Assembly (NCBI GenBank): GCA_046546355.1
Contig: JBKGXZ010000045.1
Location: 1 to 12,850 of the forward strand
Reading direction: 5' to 3'
Source of the DNA: CAZBUB01 sp046546355
Lineage (GTDB): Bacteria; Desulfobacterota; Desulfovibrionia; Desulfovibrionales; Desulfothermaceae
DNA: 12,850 nucleotides
The notes below the pieces were generated by a model. It was not told the DNA's origin and did no database searches. It worked only from the letters and a program-made list of their open reading frames with translations. The number at the start of each line of letters is the position of its first letter. The stretch's first letter is position 1. The translations under genes and the position numbers were made by a program. Positions 1-6,451 of the stretch are shown here, piece after piece.

Positions 1-2
1 GA

Positions 3-1178
3 TCATTGCTTTTCTTGGGCCTTATAAAGAGGAGACATGGCTCGCAGCGTGTTCACGATGTTTTTGAGTGCAGCGAGAAAACGATAGATATCATCTTTGC
101 TGTTTTCCAGACCAAAAGATATAACCAGGGTGCCTTGGGCATCTGCATGGCTCAAGCCAAGGGACAGCAATACATGGGAGGCACGTAAGGAACCCGTGGC
201 ACAGGCTGATTTTGTAGATACAGCAATGTCCTCCTCGCTGAGCATGAGCATAACGCTTTCGCCTTCGATATACTTGAGAGATATATTGAGCAAGTATGGC
301 AGACTATGTTCCAGATTTGTATTCACAATATACTCGTCGATATAATTGGGCAGCTCCTGGAGCAGGATATCCCTTAACGCACCGAGATGTTTCCCTCTGG
401 ACTCTAAATGCTTTGTTGCCAGCTCAGCTGCCTTTCCATGGCCAATGATGCCTATCAGATTCTCAGTACCTGCCCTCTTGTTGTTCTCTTGCACACCTCC
501 TTCAAGCAAAGGGAATATCCTTGTTCCACGCCGGATATAAAGTCCGCCGACTCCTGCTGGTCCATAAAAGGTATTGGATGCAAAACTGAGCAAATCCACA
601 TTCAAGCTTTGCACATCCAGTGGAACGATGCCCACTGAATCCACCGCATCTGTGTGGAATAATACATTTTTACCTTCTAAAATCCGACCTATCTCCTGCA
701 AGGGCTGAATTGTCCCAGTTTCATTGTTGCTGTGCATTATGGAAACCAGTATGGTCTCATTGGTAATAGCCTTTTGGACTTCCTGCGGGTCCACCCTTCC
801 GGACTCGTCCACAGGGATGGAGGTCACCTGAAATCCTTGGGAAGACAATCGTTTCAGGCTGCGCAAAACAGCATTATGTTCAATATTGGAAGTGATGATA
901 TGCTTGCCCTTTTCCTGATTGGCAAGGGCAACTCCTTTTAGTGCATGATTTATTGATTCAGTCCCGCAGGAGGTGAACACAATCTCCTTGGGCTCTTTTG
1001 CGCCCAGGAGTTGCGCGGTGCTTATTCTGGCATTTTCCAGGAGCTCGGCTGCGTACTCCCCTGCGATATGCTGACTGGAAGGATTGTGGTAATCGTTTTG
1101 AATCGATTCGATCATAACTTCCTTGACTTCTGGCAGCAGAGGATTGGCTGAAATATGATCCAAATTGATGGCTGTCAT
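3..1178 (-). CDS. iscS: IscS/NifS-like aminotransferase-fold protein lacking the PLP lysine
   Basis: A 391-residue protein of the class-V aminotransferase (IscS/NifS) family. Normal members take sulfur from L-cysteine with PLP and pass it to a scaffold such as IscU. Family landmarks visible: LDHISANP at the N-terminus, His101 in the IEHNAVL segment (PLP-stacking position), NNETGTIQP near 151-159, HTDAV with Asp177, GTEN at 237-240, and the mobile-loop cysteine Cys326 in SACATGS. The usual SxHKxxGPKG motif reads ASNTFYGPAG (200-209), so Asn202-Thr203 replace His-Lys and no Schiff-base lysine exists. The family's C-terminal arginines (IRFSLGR-type) are also lost: the segment reads LVISFGLEN. 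The Met at 1178 was chosen because GGAGG lies 7 nt upstream; a longer frame to 1238 would run into iscU. It is last in the korA-korB-iscU-iscS series, 17 bp after iscU. Family assignment is secure; desulfurase activity is doubtful. The stop codon lies at the window edge. Confidence 0.9.
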   Translation of the reverse strand: MTAINLDHISANPLLPEVKEVMIESIQNDYHNPSSQHIAGEYAAELLENARISTAQLLGAKEPKEIVFTSCGTESINHALKGVALANQEKGKHIITSNIEHNAVLRSLKRLSSQGFQVTSIPVDESGRVDPQEVQKAITNETILVSIMHSNNETGTIQPLQEIGRILEGKNVLFHTDAVDSVGIVPLDVQSLNVDLLSFASNTFYGPAGVGGLYIRRGTRIFPLLEGGVQENNKRAGTENLIGIIGHGKAAELATKHLESRGKHLGALRDILLQELPNYIDEYIVNTNLEHSLPYLLNISLKYIEGESVMLMLSEEDIAVSTKSACATGSLRASHVLLSLGLSHADAQGTLVISFGLENSKDDIYRFLAALKNIVNTLRAMSPLYKAQEKQ

Positions 1179-1195
1179 GTGAGTGCCTCCAGGTC

Positions 1196-1717
1196 TTATT
1201 CGTGTTCCTCGGTCAGTTCCCGTTGGCAGGCTTGGCAAAACTCCGGTGAATCCTCACTGACCTCCACGTCGCAGTAAGGGCAATAGCATTTTTCCTCTTT
1301 GACGTGGTCATGGATTTCTTGTCTTTTGGGTCCTGGACGGGATACATCCTTTTTTTTGTCTTCATAATCCTGGATAGCCATATGCAAGGCATCAGCTCCG
1401 AGATTGGAACAGTGCAGCTTGTTTTTGGGCAACCCTTCCAGGGCCTGGGCCACATCCTTGTTGGAGATCTGCTTGGCCTCCTCAAGGGTTTTTCCTTTGG
1501 CAAGCTCAGTGAGCATGCTGGAGACTGCAATGGCTGATCCGCAACCAAAAGTCTTGAACTTTATATCCTCGATTCGCTGATCATCGTCGACTTTGAGATA
1601 GATGCTCATCATATCCCCGCACAGAGGATTGCCGACCTCACCGACACCATCCGCATTTTCAATTTCCCCTACATTTCGAGGATGTTTAAAGTGATCCATG
1701 ACGACCTTGTTGTACAT
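1196..1717 (-). CDS. iscU: IscU/NifU-type Fe-S scaffold with C-terminal CxxC tail
   Basis: A 173-residue Fe-S cluster assembly scaffold, on which a [2Fe-2S] or [4Fe-4S] cluster is built before transfer to client proteins. The IscU domain covers about 1-125 and has the three cluster cysteines in their standard settings: GNPLCGD (Cys33, with Asp35), FGCGSA (Cys59) and LHCSNLG (Cys103). The LPPVK motif recognised by the HscA chaperone is not conserved (LPKNK here), as in NifU-like and archaeal scaffolds. After a charged linker (about 120-142) a tail holds Cys146-Pro-Tyr-Cys149 and Cys161-Gln-Ala-Cys164, spaced like a zinc ribbon, with an extra Cys144. The tail is not the Nfu or [2Fe-2S] domain of classical NifU. 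The start at 1717 has GGAG 7 nt upstream; the longer frame would overlap korB. It sits 25 bp after korB and 17 bp before the IscS-like gene, its likely partner. Confidence 0.93.
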   Translation of the reverse strand: MYNKVVMDHFKHPRNVGEIENADGVGEVGNPLCGDMMSIYLKVDDDQRIEDIKFKTFGCGSAIAVSSMLTELAKGKTLEEAKQISNKDVAQALEGLPKNKLHCSNLGADALHMAIQDYEDKKKDVSRPGPKRQEIHDHVKEEKCYCPYCDVEVSEDSPEFCQACQRELTEEHE

Positions 1718-1742
1718 GAGTATTCTCCTTTTTTTCGTAAGG

Positions 1743-2597
1743 TTAGGCAAAAGAGTCCATGACTTCTGCCACTGCATCCAGGCTTCTTGTGTGTTTGTAC
1801 ATTGGCTCCCTGGAGCTGGCTAAGAGATTGTCTTCAAAGGCACTGCGGGATTCATTGATATAAATAATCCCAGTAGGAATGACCTCCCCCCACTCTTGAC
1901 TCTTGGCCAGGGCTGCTTCCCAGTCCCGCGGATCATAGTTTTCATCCAGGGGGTTGCATCTTTCCTTGTACCACTGCAGGGTATTCACCCGGTTGAAAGA
2001 GACACACTGCTGCAAAATGTCCAACAGGGCAAAACCTGGAAAATCAATTGCAGCCTGAATGAGCTCCACCAGCTGCTCCTGGTTTCCGGTAAAGCCCCTG
2101 GCCACAAATCCTGCCCTCATGGCCACAGCTACGCTCAGGGGATGGAAGGGCTCCTGCTGGACACCACCGGGCTGGGCCTTGGTCACATGTCCGAGATCGC
2201 TGGTGGGGCTGGCCTGGCCTTTGGTCAATCCGTAGATCTGGTTGTCATGGACCAGCACAGTCAGGTTCACGTTGCGCCGCAGGGCTGCCAGAAAATGGTT
2301 GCCCCCTTCTCCGTACATGCAGCCGTCCCCGCTTTCTGCGATCACGGTCAATTCGGGATTGGCCAGCCTGGCGCCGGTGGCTACTGGCAAAGCCCTGCCA
2401 TGAAGACCGTTGAACAGATTGCAGTTCATATAGTGCGGGGTCTTGGCAGCCTGCCCAATACCGGAGACAAACAGGACCTGATGGGGGGCAAGGGACTTAT
2501 CCGCCAGAGCCTGCTTCACGCACTGCAATATGGAGAAGTTACCGCACCCCGGACACCAGGCTGTCTCATACCGTCCGAAATCTTCCATGGAAACCAT
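1743..2597 (-). CDS. korB: 2-oxoacid:ferredoxin oxidoreductase, beta (TPP) subunit
   Basis: A 284-residue beta subunit of a 2-oxoacid:ferredoxin oxidoreductase, which oxidatively decarboxylates a 2-oxoacid to acyl-CoA and reduces ferredoxin, or runs the reverse carboxylation. It binds TPP and a proximal [4Fe-4S] cluster. Visible: WCPGCG (Cys15, Cys18), LHGRALPVATG (65-75), the TPP/Mg motif ESGDGCMYGEGGNHF (88-102) with HDNQIYGLTKGQASPTS (117-133), and Cys198 in QQCVSFN. The third cluster cysteine, usually in SGIGCSG, is Gln49 here (SGIGQAA), with Cys59 ten residues later in HYMNCN; this may be a subgroup arrangement. The first Met is chosen because GAGG lies 5 nt upstream; Met4 would be spaced too far. 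It follows korA after 20 bp and precedes iscU. Substrate cannot be read from sequence: 2-oxoglutarate is the family default, but another 2-oxoacid is possible. Confidence 0.92.
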   Translation of the reverse strand: MVSMEDFGRYETAWCPGCGNFSILQCVKQALADKSLAPHQVLFVSGIGQAAKTPHYMNCNLFNGLHGRALPVATGARLANPELTVIAESGDGCMYGEGGNHFLAALRRNVNLTVLVHDNQIYGLTKGQASPTSDLGHVTKAQPGGVQQEPFHPLSVAVAMRAGFVARGFTGNQEQLVELIQAAIDFPGFALLDILQQCVSFNRVNTLQWYKERCNPLDENYDPRDWEAALAKSQEWGEVIPTGIIYINESRSAFEDNLLASSREPMYKHTRSLDAVAEVMDSFA

Positions 2598-2617
2598 TCA
2601 CGCCTCGCTTTTTTGCC

Positions 2618-4321
2618 TCAGTTGGAGAGCTGTCTGAGTATCTCAGCAGCAGTCAAAGGAAGTCCGTCGTAGCGCAGAACCTTGCGCTGCACTGCAAAGC
2701 CTGTCTCCTGTCTGATCAGCCTGGCCAACTGCCCTGTGGCATTGCCCTCCACAGCAGCCACTTCCCTGGCCTGTTCCAGGTGTTGAGCAAACTGCTCAGG
2801 GTCCAGAGGCCAAAGCTGGGAAAAGCACAATGTGGCCACAGATTGTCCTTGGGACTGGAGCAGTTTAGCAGCCTCTTTCACCGCACCTTGGCTGGAGCCC
2901 CAGGCCAAAAGCAACAGCTCAGGCGTATCAGGTCCCTGGTACTTGGGGGGCATAAACTCCTGCAGCAGACCTTGCTGCTTTTGCAGTCTCTTGTTGACCA
3001 TCCTCACCCGTACCTGGTGATCCTCGGTGATATGCCCGTCAGGGGTGTGCTCGTCACTGTCAGCCACCACCAGGTGCTGTCCTGAACCTGGGATCAGCCT
3101 AGGTGAAACTCCTGTCTGGCTCCAGGCGAACCTCTGGTAGCTTGCCGGGTCTTCAACCTCTGCCTGAGATAGATTGGGATTGGGCAGGAAACTGAAGTCA
3201 AGCTTCTGCACAGAACGGATGGAGTCCGCCAGGTACTGATCGCTCATGATAATCACCGGGGTCTGATACCTCTGGGCCAGATCCAGGGCCCGGGCGCTCA
3301 GGTAAAAGCACTCCTCAGGATTGCCCGGTGCAAAGATTGCCCTGGGGAACTCCCCGTGCCCGGTTGACAAAGCCAGCTCCAGGTCTGCCTGCTCTGTCCT
3401 GGTGGGCAGGCCTGTGGCAGGGCCAGGCCGTTGGGCCAGGACTAGTACCAGCGGAGTCTCTGTCATGCCAGCCAGGCTGATTCCTTCTCCCATCAGGGCA
3501 AAGCCTCCCCCAGAGGTGGGCACAATGCTCCTGGCCCCGGCAAATGAGGCCCCAATAGCCATATTGATAGCAGCGATCTCGTCCTCTGCCTGCTCACAGA
3601 CCAGATTGAACTCCTCTGCCCGGGCAATCAGGTTCAAGGCCACGCCTGTGGCAGGGGTCATGGGATAGAAGGAACAGAAGTTGGCTCCGCCCGCCAGGGC
3701 GCCCAGGGCCAAGGCCTGATTCCCGCTTAAGACCAGCTTGGACTCCTGCCGGCTGGGCCCAGGCAGAAACTGGAAGTCCGGGGACTGATCCTTTAGCCAC
3801 TGCATGCCCTGCTGCAGGGCATCCAGGTTCCTGGAGAGCATCTCTTGGTGCTTTTTGCCCAGGGAGTCCTCCACAATTCCTGAAACCGTAGCTTCTTCCA
3901 GGCCAAGCAGGGCCGAGACAACACCCAGGGCTGCCACATTGGCCATAATCTTTTCCTTGGCCAGCTCAGAGTAGGGAACGCTTAACACCTTTGCCGCCCC
4001 TTTCGGGGCCTGCATGTCCTGGCTGACCAGAATCAATCCCTGTTCCCCCAGGGCCTCCTGGTGCAAAGAGACACTCTCCTGGGTGAAAGCCAGCAGGAGA
4101 TCCACCTCTTCTGCAGGACCCAGAAGGGGTTCCAGTCCCACTAGGATGGAGAAATAATTGTGACCGCCCCTTATCCTGGACATAGCGCTCTGGGTGGTCA
4201 GGACTTCATACCCGGAACGTACCAAGGCCTTGGCCAGCATCTGGCCCAAGGTCTCCAGTCCCTGTCCAGCCTCGCCGCCAATCCTGATTAAAAGCCTGTT
4301 CTTCGCCCCACTTTTACTCAT
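2618..4321 (-). CDS. korA: 2-oxoacid:ferredoxin oxidoreductase, fused gamma-alpha subunit
   Basis: A 567-residue partner of KorB with the usual fused layout. Residues 10-180 form the gamma domain, with RIGGEAGQGLETLG (13-26) and TTQSAMSRIRGGHNYF (42-57), which takes part in CoA handling in this family. Residues about 195-385 form the pyrimidine-binding alpha domain, with FYPMTPATG (218-226), CEQAEDEIAAINMAIGAS (242-259), PTSGGGFALMGEG (268-280) and the substrate loop GLPTRTEQADL (304-314). The rest is the transketolase C-terminal-like domain. Length is typical. The start has AGGAG 5 nt upstream, and its ATGA overlaps the stop of the upstream antiporter remnant, so translation was probably once coupled to it. 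No ferredoxin-like delta subunit is nearby, so free ferredoxin is the likely acceptor. Smooth coding shows no sign of decay. Confidence 0.92.
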   Translation of the reverse strand: MSKSGAKNRLLIRIGGEAGQGLETLGQMLAKALVRSGYEVLTTQSAMSRIRGGHNYFSILVGLEPLLGPAEEVDLLLAFTQESVSLHQEALGEQGLILVSQDMQAPKGAAKVLSVPYSELAKEKIMANVAALGVVSALLGLEEATVSGIVEDSLGKKHQEMLSRNLDALQQGMQWLKDQSPDFQFLPGPSRQESKLVLSGNQALALGALAGGANFCSFYPMTPATGVALNLIARAEEFNLVCEQAEDEIAAINMAIGASFAGARSIVPTSGGGFALMGEGISLAGMTETPLVLVLAQRPGPATGLPTRTEQADLELALSTGHGEFPRAIFAPGNPEECFYLSARALDLAQRYQTPVIIMSDQYLADSIRSVQKLDFSFLPNPNLSQAEVEDPASYQRFAWSQTGVSPRLIPGSGQHLVVADSDEHTPDGHITEDHQVRVRMVNKRLQKQQGLLQEFMPPKYQGPDTPELLLLAWGSSQGAVKEAAKLLQSQGQSVATLCFSQLWPLDPEQFAQHLEQAREVAAVEGNATGQLARLIRQETGFAVQRKVLRYDGLPLTAAEILRQLSN

Positions 4322-4852
4322 GCCTGCTCCTGGTTTAAGTCCAACTGTAAATGCTCAAGCTGATCCCTAACCTCTGCTTCATTTTGAGCTCGGGCTTGGC
4401 AATCGCTTGCTCCAATCAACGATCTTCCAAGACCAAACTTGAGATATAGGCCTGTTTCCTGGCTCGTTTCTTGACCCAGAGCACAGCGCTAAGCTTTCGG
4501 TATCCAGAACTTTTAGCGAAATCAAAAAAATCAACAGGCCGGTACGTTTCAGGCGCTCTACAGTCAACTCCCCACCCAGCAAAAATGCTACCATCACCAG
4601 GGCGACACTGATCAAGGGCTCCCTGATATCCCCCAACAGCTGAACATGGGGGTCACTTGCAATGCTTTGCTGTATAACTGCATAGCCCACACCAATCAGC
4701 ACCAGCAATGAGATGCGTGGCAAGTGGATGCGCCGGGCCAGGGCATCTGCCACAATGCTTCCAGACAACAGCAGGCCAAGCACCAGCACCGCGTACGTAC
4801 TCTGTGTGACATGCTCCGCCTGTTGCAAAAGAAAGGACCACATCGTGTCCAT
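4318..4852 (-). pseudogene. cation:proton antiporter remnant, internally deleted and frameshifted
   Basis: The first part, from Met at 4852, reads as the N-terminus of a membrane antiporter resembling the NhaP/CPA families: hydrophobic segments YAVLVLGLLLSGSIVADAL, ISLLVLIGVGYAVI and LISVALVMVAFLLGG, then ELTVERLKRTGLLIFLISL. Similarity stops after about 110 residues. The frame continues through unrelated sequence to a TGA at 4379. In the next frame, 4488-4318 is open for 56 codons and gives a hydrophilic tail (includes KFGLGRSLIGASDCQ, then NEAEVRDQLEHLQLDLNQ) whose TGA overlaps the korA start as ATGA. The simplest reading is one former gene whose N- and C-terminal ends survive and whose middle, some hundreds of codons by family length, is gone. 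The tail is assigned by position; I do not recognise its family. Start choice is weak, with only AGGG nearby. Confidence 0.7.
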
Positions 4853-4987
4853 TCAAAACACCCTGGATATAAAATTGGCCTTCAGTATCACCTTTTTCCT
4901 TGCGGTAGCGGCCCATAACTCAACCAGCAAAGCCTGGGGCAGGCAGCTCGAGCTGCGTGTCCCAGTCCACATAGGGAGTGCCTGATT

Positions 4988-5584
4988 TTAGTATTCCTTC
5001 TTTACCCAACCAGAATTTTTATCTATCAGCAGCTTTTCCACTTCAGAGCCATCCTTGGTCACAATATTGGCCTCGTAGACGTCTTCCTTCTCATTGACCT
5101 CTCCAACCTGCAAGTTGGGATTCCTGGCCACATAGTTCTCTGCAAGCCCTTGGGCAGCTTCCTCATCCAAGGGCTCCATCTGTTGCTGTCCACTTTGTTG
5201 CTGTCCGGCATAGGGCATATTCTGACCGCGGCCCCAGCCACGCCCCCTCATGCCTGGTCCTCTGCCTCTGCCGTGCCAACCCTGCGTCATGCCCTGGCCA
5301 TGCCCTTGCTGGCCCTGCATCATCCCCGGGCCCATGCCATAACCAGGCGCCTGATTCGGAGCCATCTGCTGACCAGGACCTCCAGGCGCCTGTCCCTGGC
5401 CTTGATACATCATGCCCGGCCCCATACCGTAGCCAGAACCCTGGCCTTGACCACACCAGGGGCAAAACCAACCCTGACCTCCAGGCGCAGGCCCTTGACC
5501 GTAGCCTTGTTGTTGCGCCCATGCTGTCCCGGCAACTAAGCCCAAAATCAAGACCACTGCCGTAATTAACAAAGACCTGTACAT
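4988..5584 (-). CDS. secreted Gly/Gln/Met-rich protein with CPWC motif and PepSY-like C-terminus
   Basis: A 198-residue exported protein of unknown function. Residues 1-23 form a clear signal peptide (MYRS, a Leu/Val/Ile core, AWA before QQQ), so it should act in the periplasm or on the surface. Residues 24-138 are low complexity, rich in Gly, Gln, Met and Pro, with Cys41-Pro-Trp-Cys44 and the exact nonamer GYGMGPGMM at 51-59 and 81-89; an Arg/Gly stretch follows (HGRGRGPGMRGRGWGRG). Residues about 140-198 look folded and end YEANIVTKDGSEVEKLL then DKNSGWVKKEY, which resembles a PepSY-type repeat. Met- and Cys-rich exported proteins often bind metals, but that is only a suggestion. The start has AAGGAGG 9 nt upstream; the in-frame extension to 5761 lacks signal-peptide character. 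It is monocistronic and divergent from the gene at 6042. Confidence 0.8.
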   Translation of the reverse strand: MYRSLLITAVVLILGLVAGTAWAQQQGYGQGPAPGGQGWFCPWCGQGQGSGYGMGPGMMYQGQGQAPGGPGQQMAPNQAPGYGMGPGMMQGQQGHGQGMTQGWHGRGRGPGMRGRGWGRGQNMPYAGQQQSGQQQMEPLDEEAAQGLAENYVARNPNLQVGEVNEKEDVYEANIVTKDGSEVEKLLIDKNSGWVKKEY

Positions 5585-5650
5585 AACAAAATACCTCCTT
5601 GTGGCTTGAAACTTGAGCCAAAGATTTCGACCTTTGCTAAGCTTCATCTT

Positions 5651-5663
5651 GCACGAATTGTGC
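5651..5663. repeat. short imperfect inverted repeat, possible operator
   Basis: GCACGAATTGTGC has 4-bp arms (GCAC/GTGC) around a nearly symmetric centre. It lies about 105 bp upstream of the sigma-54-like element and about 70 bp upstream of the minus-strand start at 5584, so it could serve either gene. Such a short motif can occur by chance. Confidence 0.25.
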
Positions 5664-5755
5664 CCAACATCCCGGGCTTCCCCCTGTGCTGAGGCCCACA
5701 AAGGCCTTTTATGCCCTGTTTTGAGACCGTTTCTGCACATTGAACCTGATTGACC

Positions 5756-5771
5756 TGGCAAAGCCCCTGCT
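5756..5771 (+). promoter_or_regulatory. candidate sigma-54 (-24/-12) promoter
   Basis: TGGCAAAGCCCCTGCT matches the -24/-12 consensus TGGCAC-N5-TTGCW at nine of eleven defined positions. It has the required GG and GC dinucleotides exactly 10 nt apart (GG 5757-5758, GC 5769-5770). It points toward the gene at 6042 and would give a leader of about 260 nt. Sigma-54 promoters are common in Desulfobacterota, but a single match of this quality can be chance. Confidence 0.35.
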
Positions 5772-6041
5772 TCTTAGCACACACTCCATATACAGGCTTT
5801 TGGTTCGAAAATTGCAAGTAACGTCCATACTGCTTGTGACATACAGCGACACCTCGAGTGTTCAGGGCTTGTACCAGAGCAGGGGAGGCATCTTCTGCGG
5901 CCTATGACTTCAGGAGCTGTATTTTTGCCTGACTGCCCTGCATATGGCGAGCCCAGGTTTAACAAGTTCGAAACCATCTACGCCGTGCAGAAGTTTTCTT
6001 GCAAGATTGTCTTTGAGACAGCCACTACAAAGGAGATTGAT

Positions 6042-6323
6042 ATGCAAAAGGTGATGGAGGAAGTAATCGCCGTGATCGAGCACTTTAAAGAGGAAAAGCT
6101 GCAAAAGGAAAACAGGTGCTTCTACTGTGGCGGGCTGCACAAGACTGTGGCCTGCGAGTCTCATCAGAAGGAGGCTTTCCACCAGAATCTGGCCGCCCTG
6201 CTGGAAGAGGAGCAAAGCCTAGAAACAGAAACCCTGCAGGGGGAAGACATGGGTTTCAGTAACCAGCAGATGCAAGAGTATGTCTCTGATTTTGACCCCA
6301 GCCCCTGGCAAGAGCCAGCTTAG
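6042..6323 (+). CDS. small zinc-knuckle-like protein, function unknown
   Basis: A 93-residue soluble protein that I do not recognise. An N-terminal helix-like segment (MEEVIAVIEHFKEEKLQ) precedes Cys26-x2-Cys29-x3-His33-x4-Cys38 (CFYCGGLHKTVAC). This is close to the CCHC zinc knuckle, one residue shorter in the second gap. An acidic, Gln/Glu-rich C-terminus follows (LEEEQSLETETLQGED). No signal peptide or membrane segment is seen. The Met at 6042 is chosen because AAAGGAG lies 6 nt upstream; an in-frame Met at 5904 has no comparable site. The gene lies 128 bp before another small CxxC protein on the same strand. A zinc-dependent nucleic-acid or protein contact is possible but not shown. Confidence 0.7.
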   Translation: MQKVMEEVIAVIEHFKEEKLQKENRCFYCGGLHKTVACESHQKEAFHQNLAALLEEEQSLETETLQGEDMGFSNQQMQEYVSDFDPSPWQEPA

Positions 6324-6355
6324 GACATCTAGCTCTGGACAGGAAACTGACCTGC

Positions 6356-6390
6356 TGTGGCATGTCACAGGCGTCATGTGGCATGCCACA
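6356..6390 (+). repeat. tandem 14-bp palindromes forming a perfect-length hairpin
   Basis: TGTGGCATGTCACA (6356-6369) is followed after 7 nt by TGTGGCATGCCACA (6377-6390). The second copy is a perfect palindrome; the first differs at one position. The copies start 21 bp apart, two helical turns, as expected for a tandem operator. Because each is self-complementary, the pair also folds in RNA into a 14-bp stem with one G-U pair and a 7-nt loop. No T-run follows, so it is not a standard terminator. It lies 61 bp before the start at 6452 and could be an operator, an attenuating hairpin or a processing and stability element. Confidence 0.6.
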
Positions 6391-6451
6391 CACAAACCAG
6401 CACCCTGGGGAAACCCATCAACCAGCAAAGAAACCAAAGGAGAGTTGGAGC

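Larger units (their letters stand above)
5585..6041. other. divergent intergenic region, 457 bp
   Basis: This stretch separates the minus-strand secreted protein from the plus-strand zinc-knuckle protein. It holds the sigma-54-like element and imperfect inverted repeat listed separately. A short stem AGGCC/GGCCT followed by TTTT lies near 5692-5710 but has no gene upstream on that strand. An in-frame extension of the 6042 gene reaches 5904, but it lacks a good ribosome site and conserved-looking residues. No convincing sigma-70 promoter was found for either gene, and no RNA gene was recognised. Confidence 0.6.

Noticed and set aside
4943..4956. Perfect 14-bp palindrome GCAGCTCGAGCTGC between the secreted protein and antiporter remnant.
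   Set aside because: It has no loop and no T-run, and stands alone in a short gap. It could be chance; nothing links it to a regulator.
4853..4987. Short minus-strand frames upstream of the antiporter remnant, including one of 39 codons ending at its start.
   Set aside because: No ribosome site or recognisable residues; several frames are open by chance in this short stretch.
5150..5539. Long plus-strand open frame opposite the Gly-rich protein.
   Set aside because: It is antisense to a signal-peptide protein with a good ribosome site and reflects its biased composition.
5692..5710. Stem AGGCC/GGCCT followed by TTTT, terminator-like on the plus strand.
   Set aside because: Only 5 bp, and no plus-strand gene lies upstream of it.
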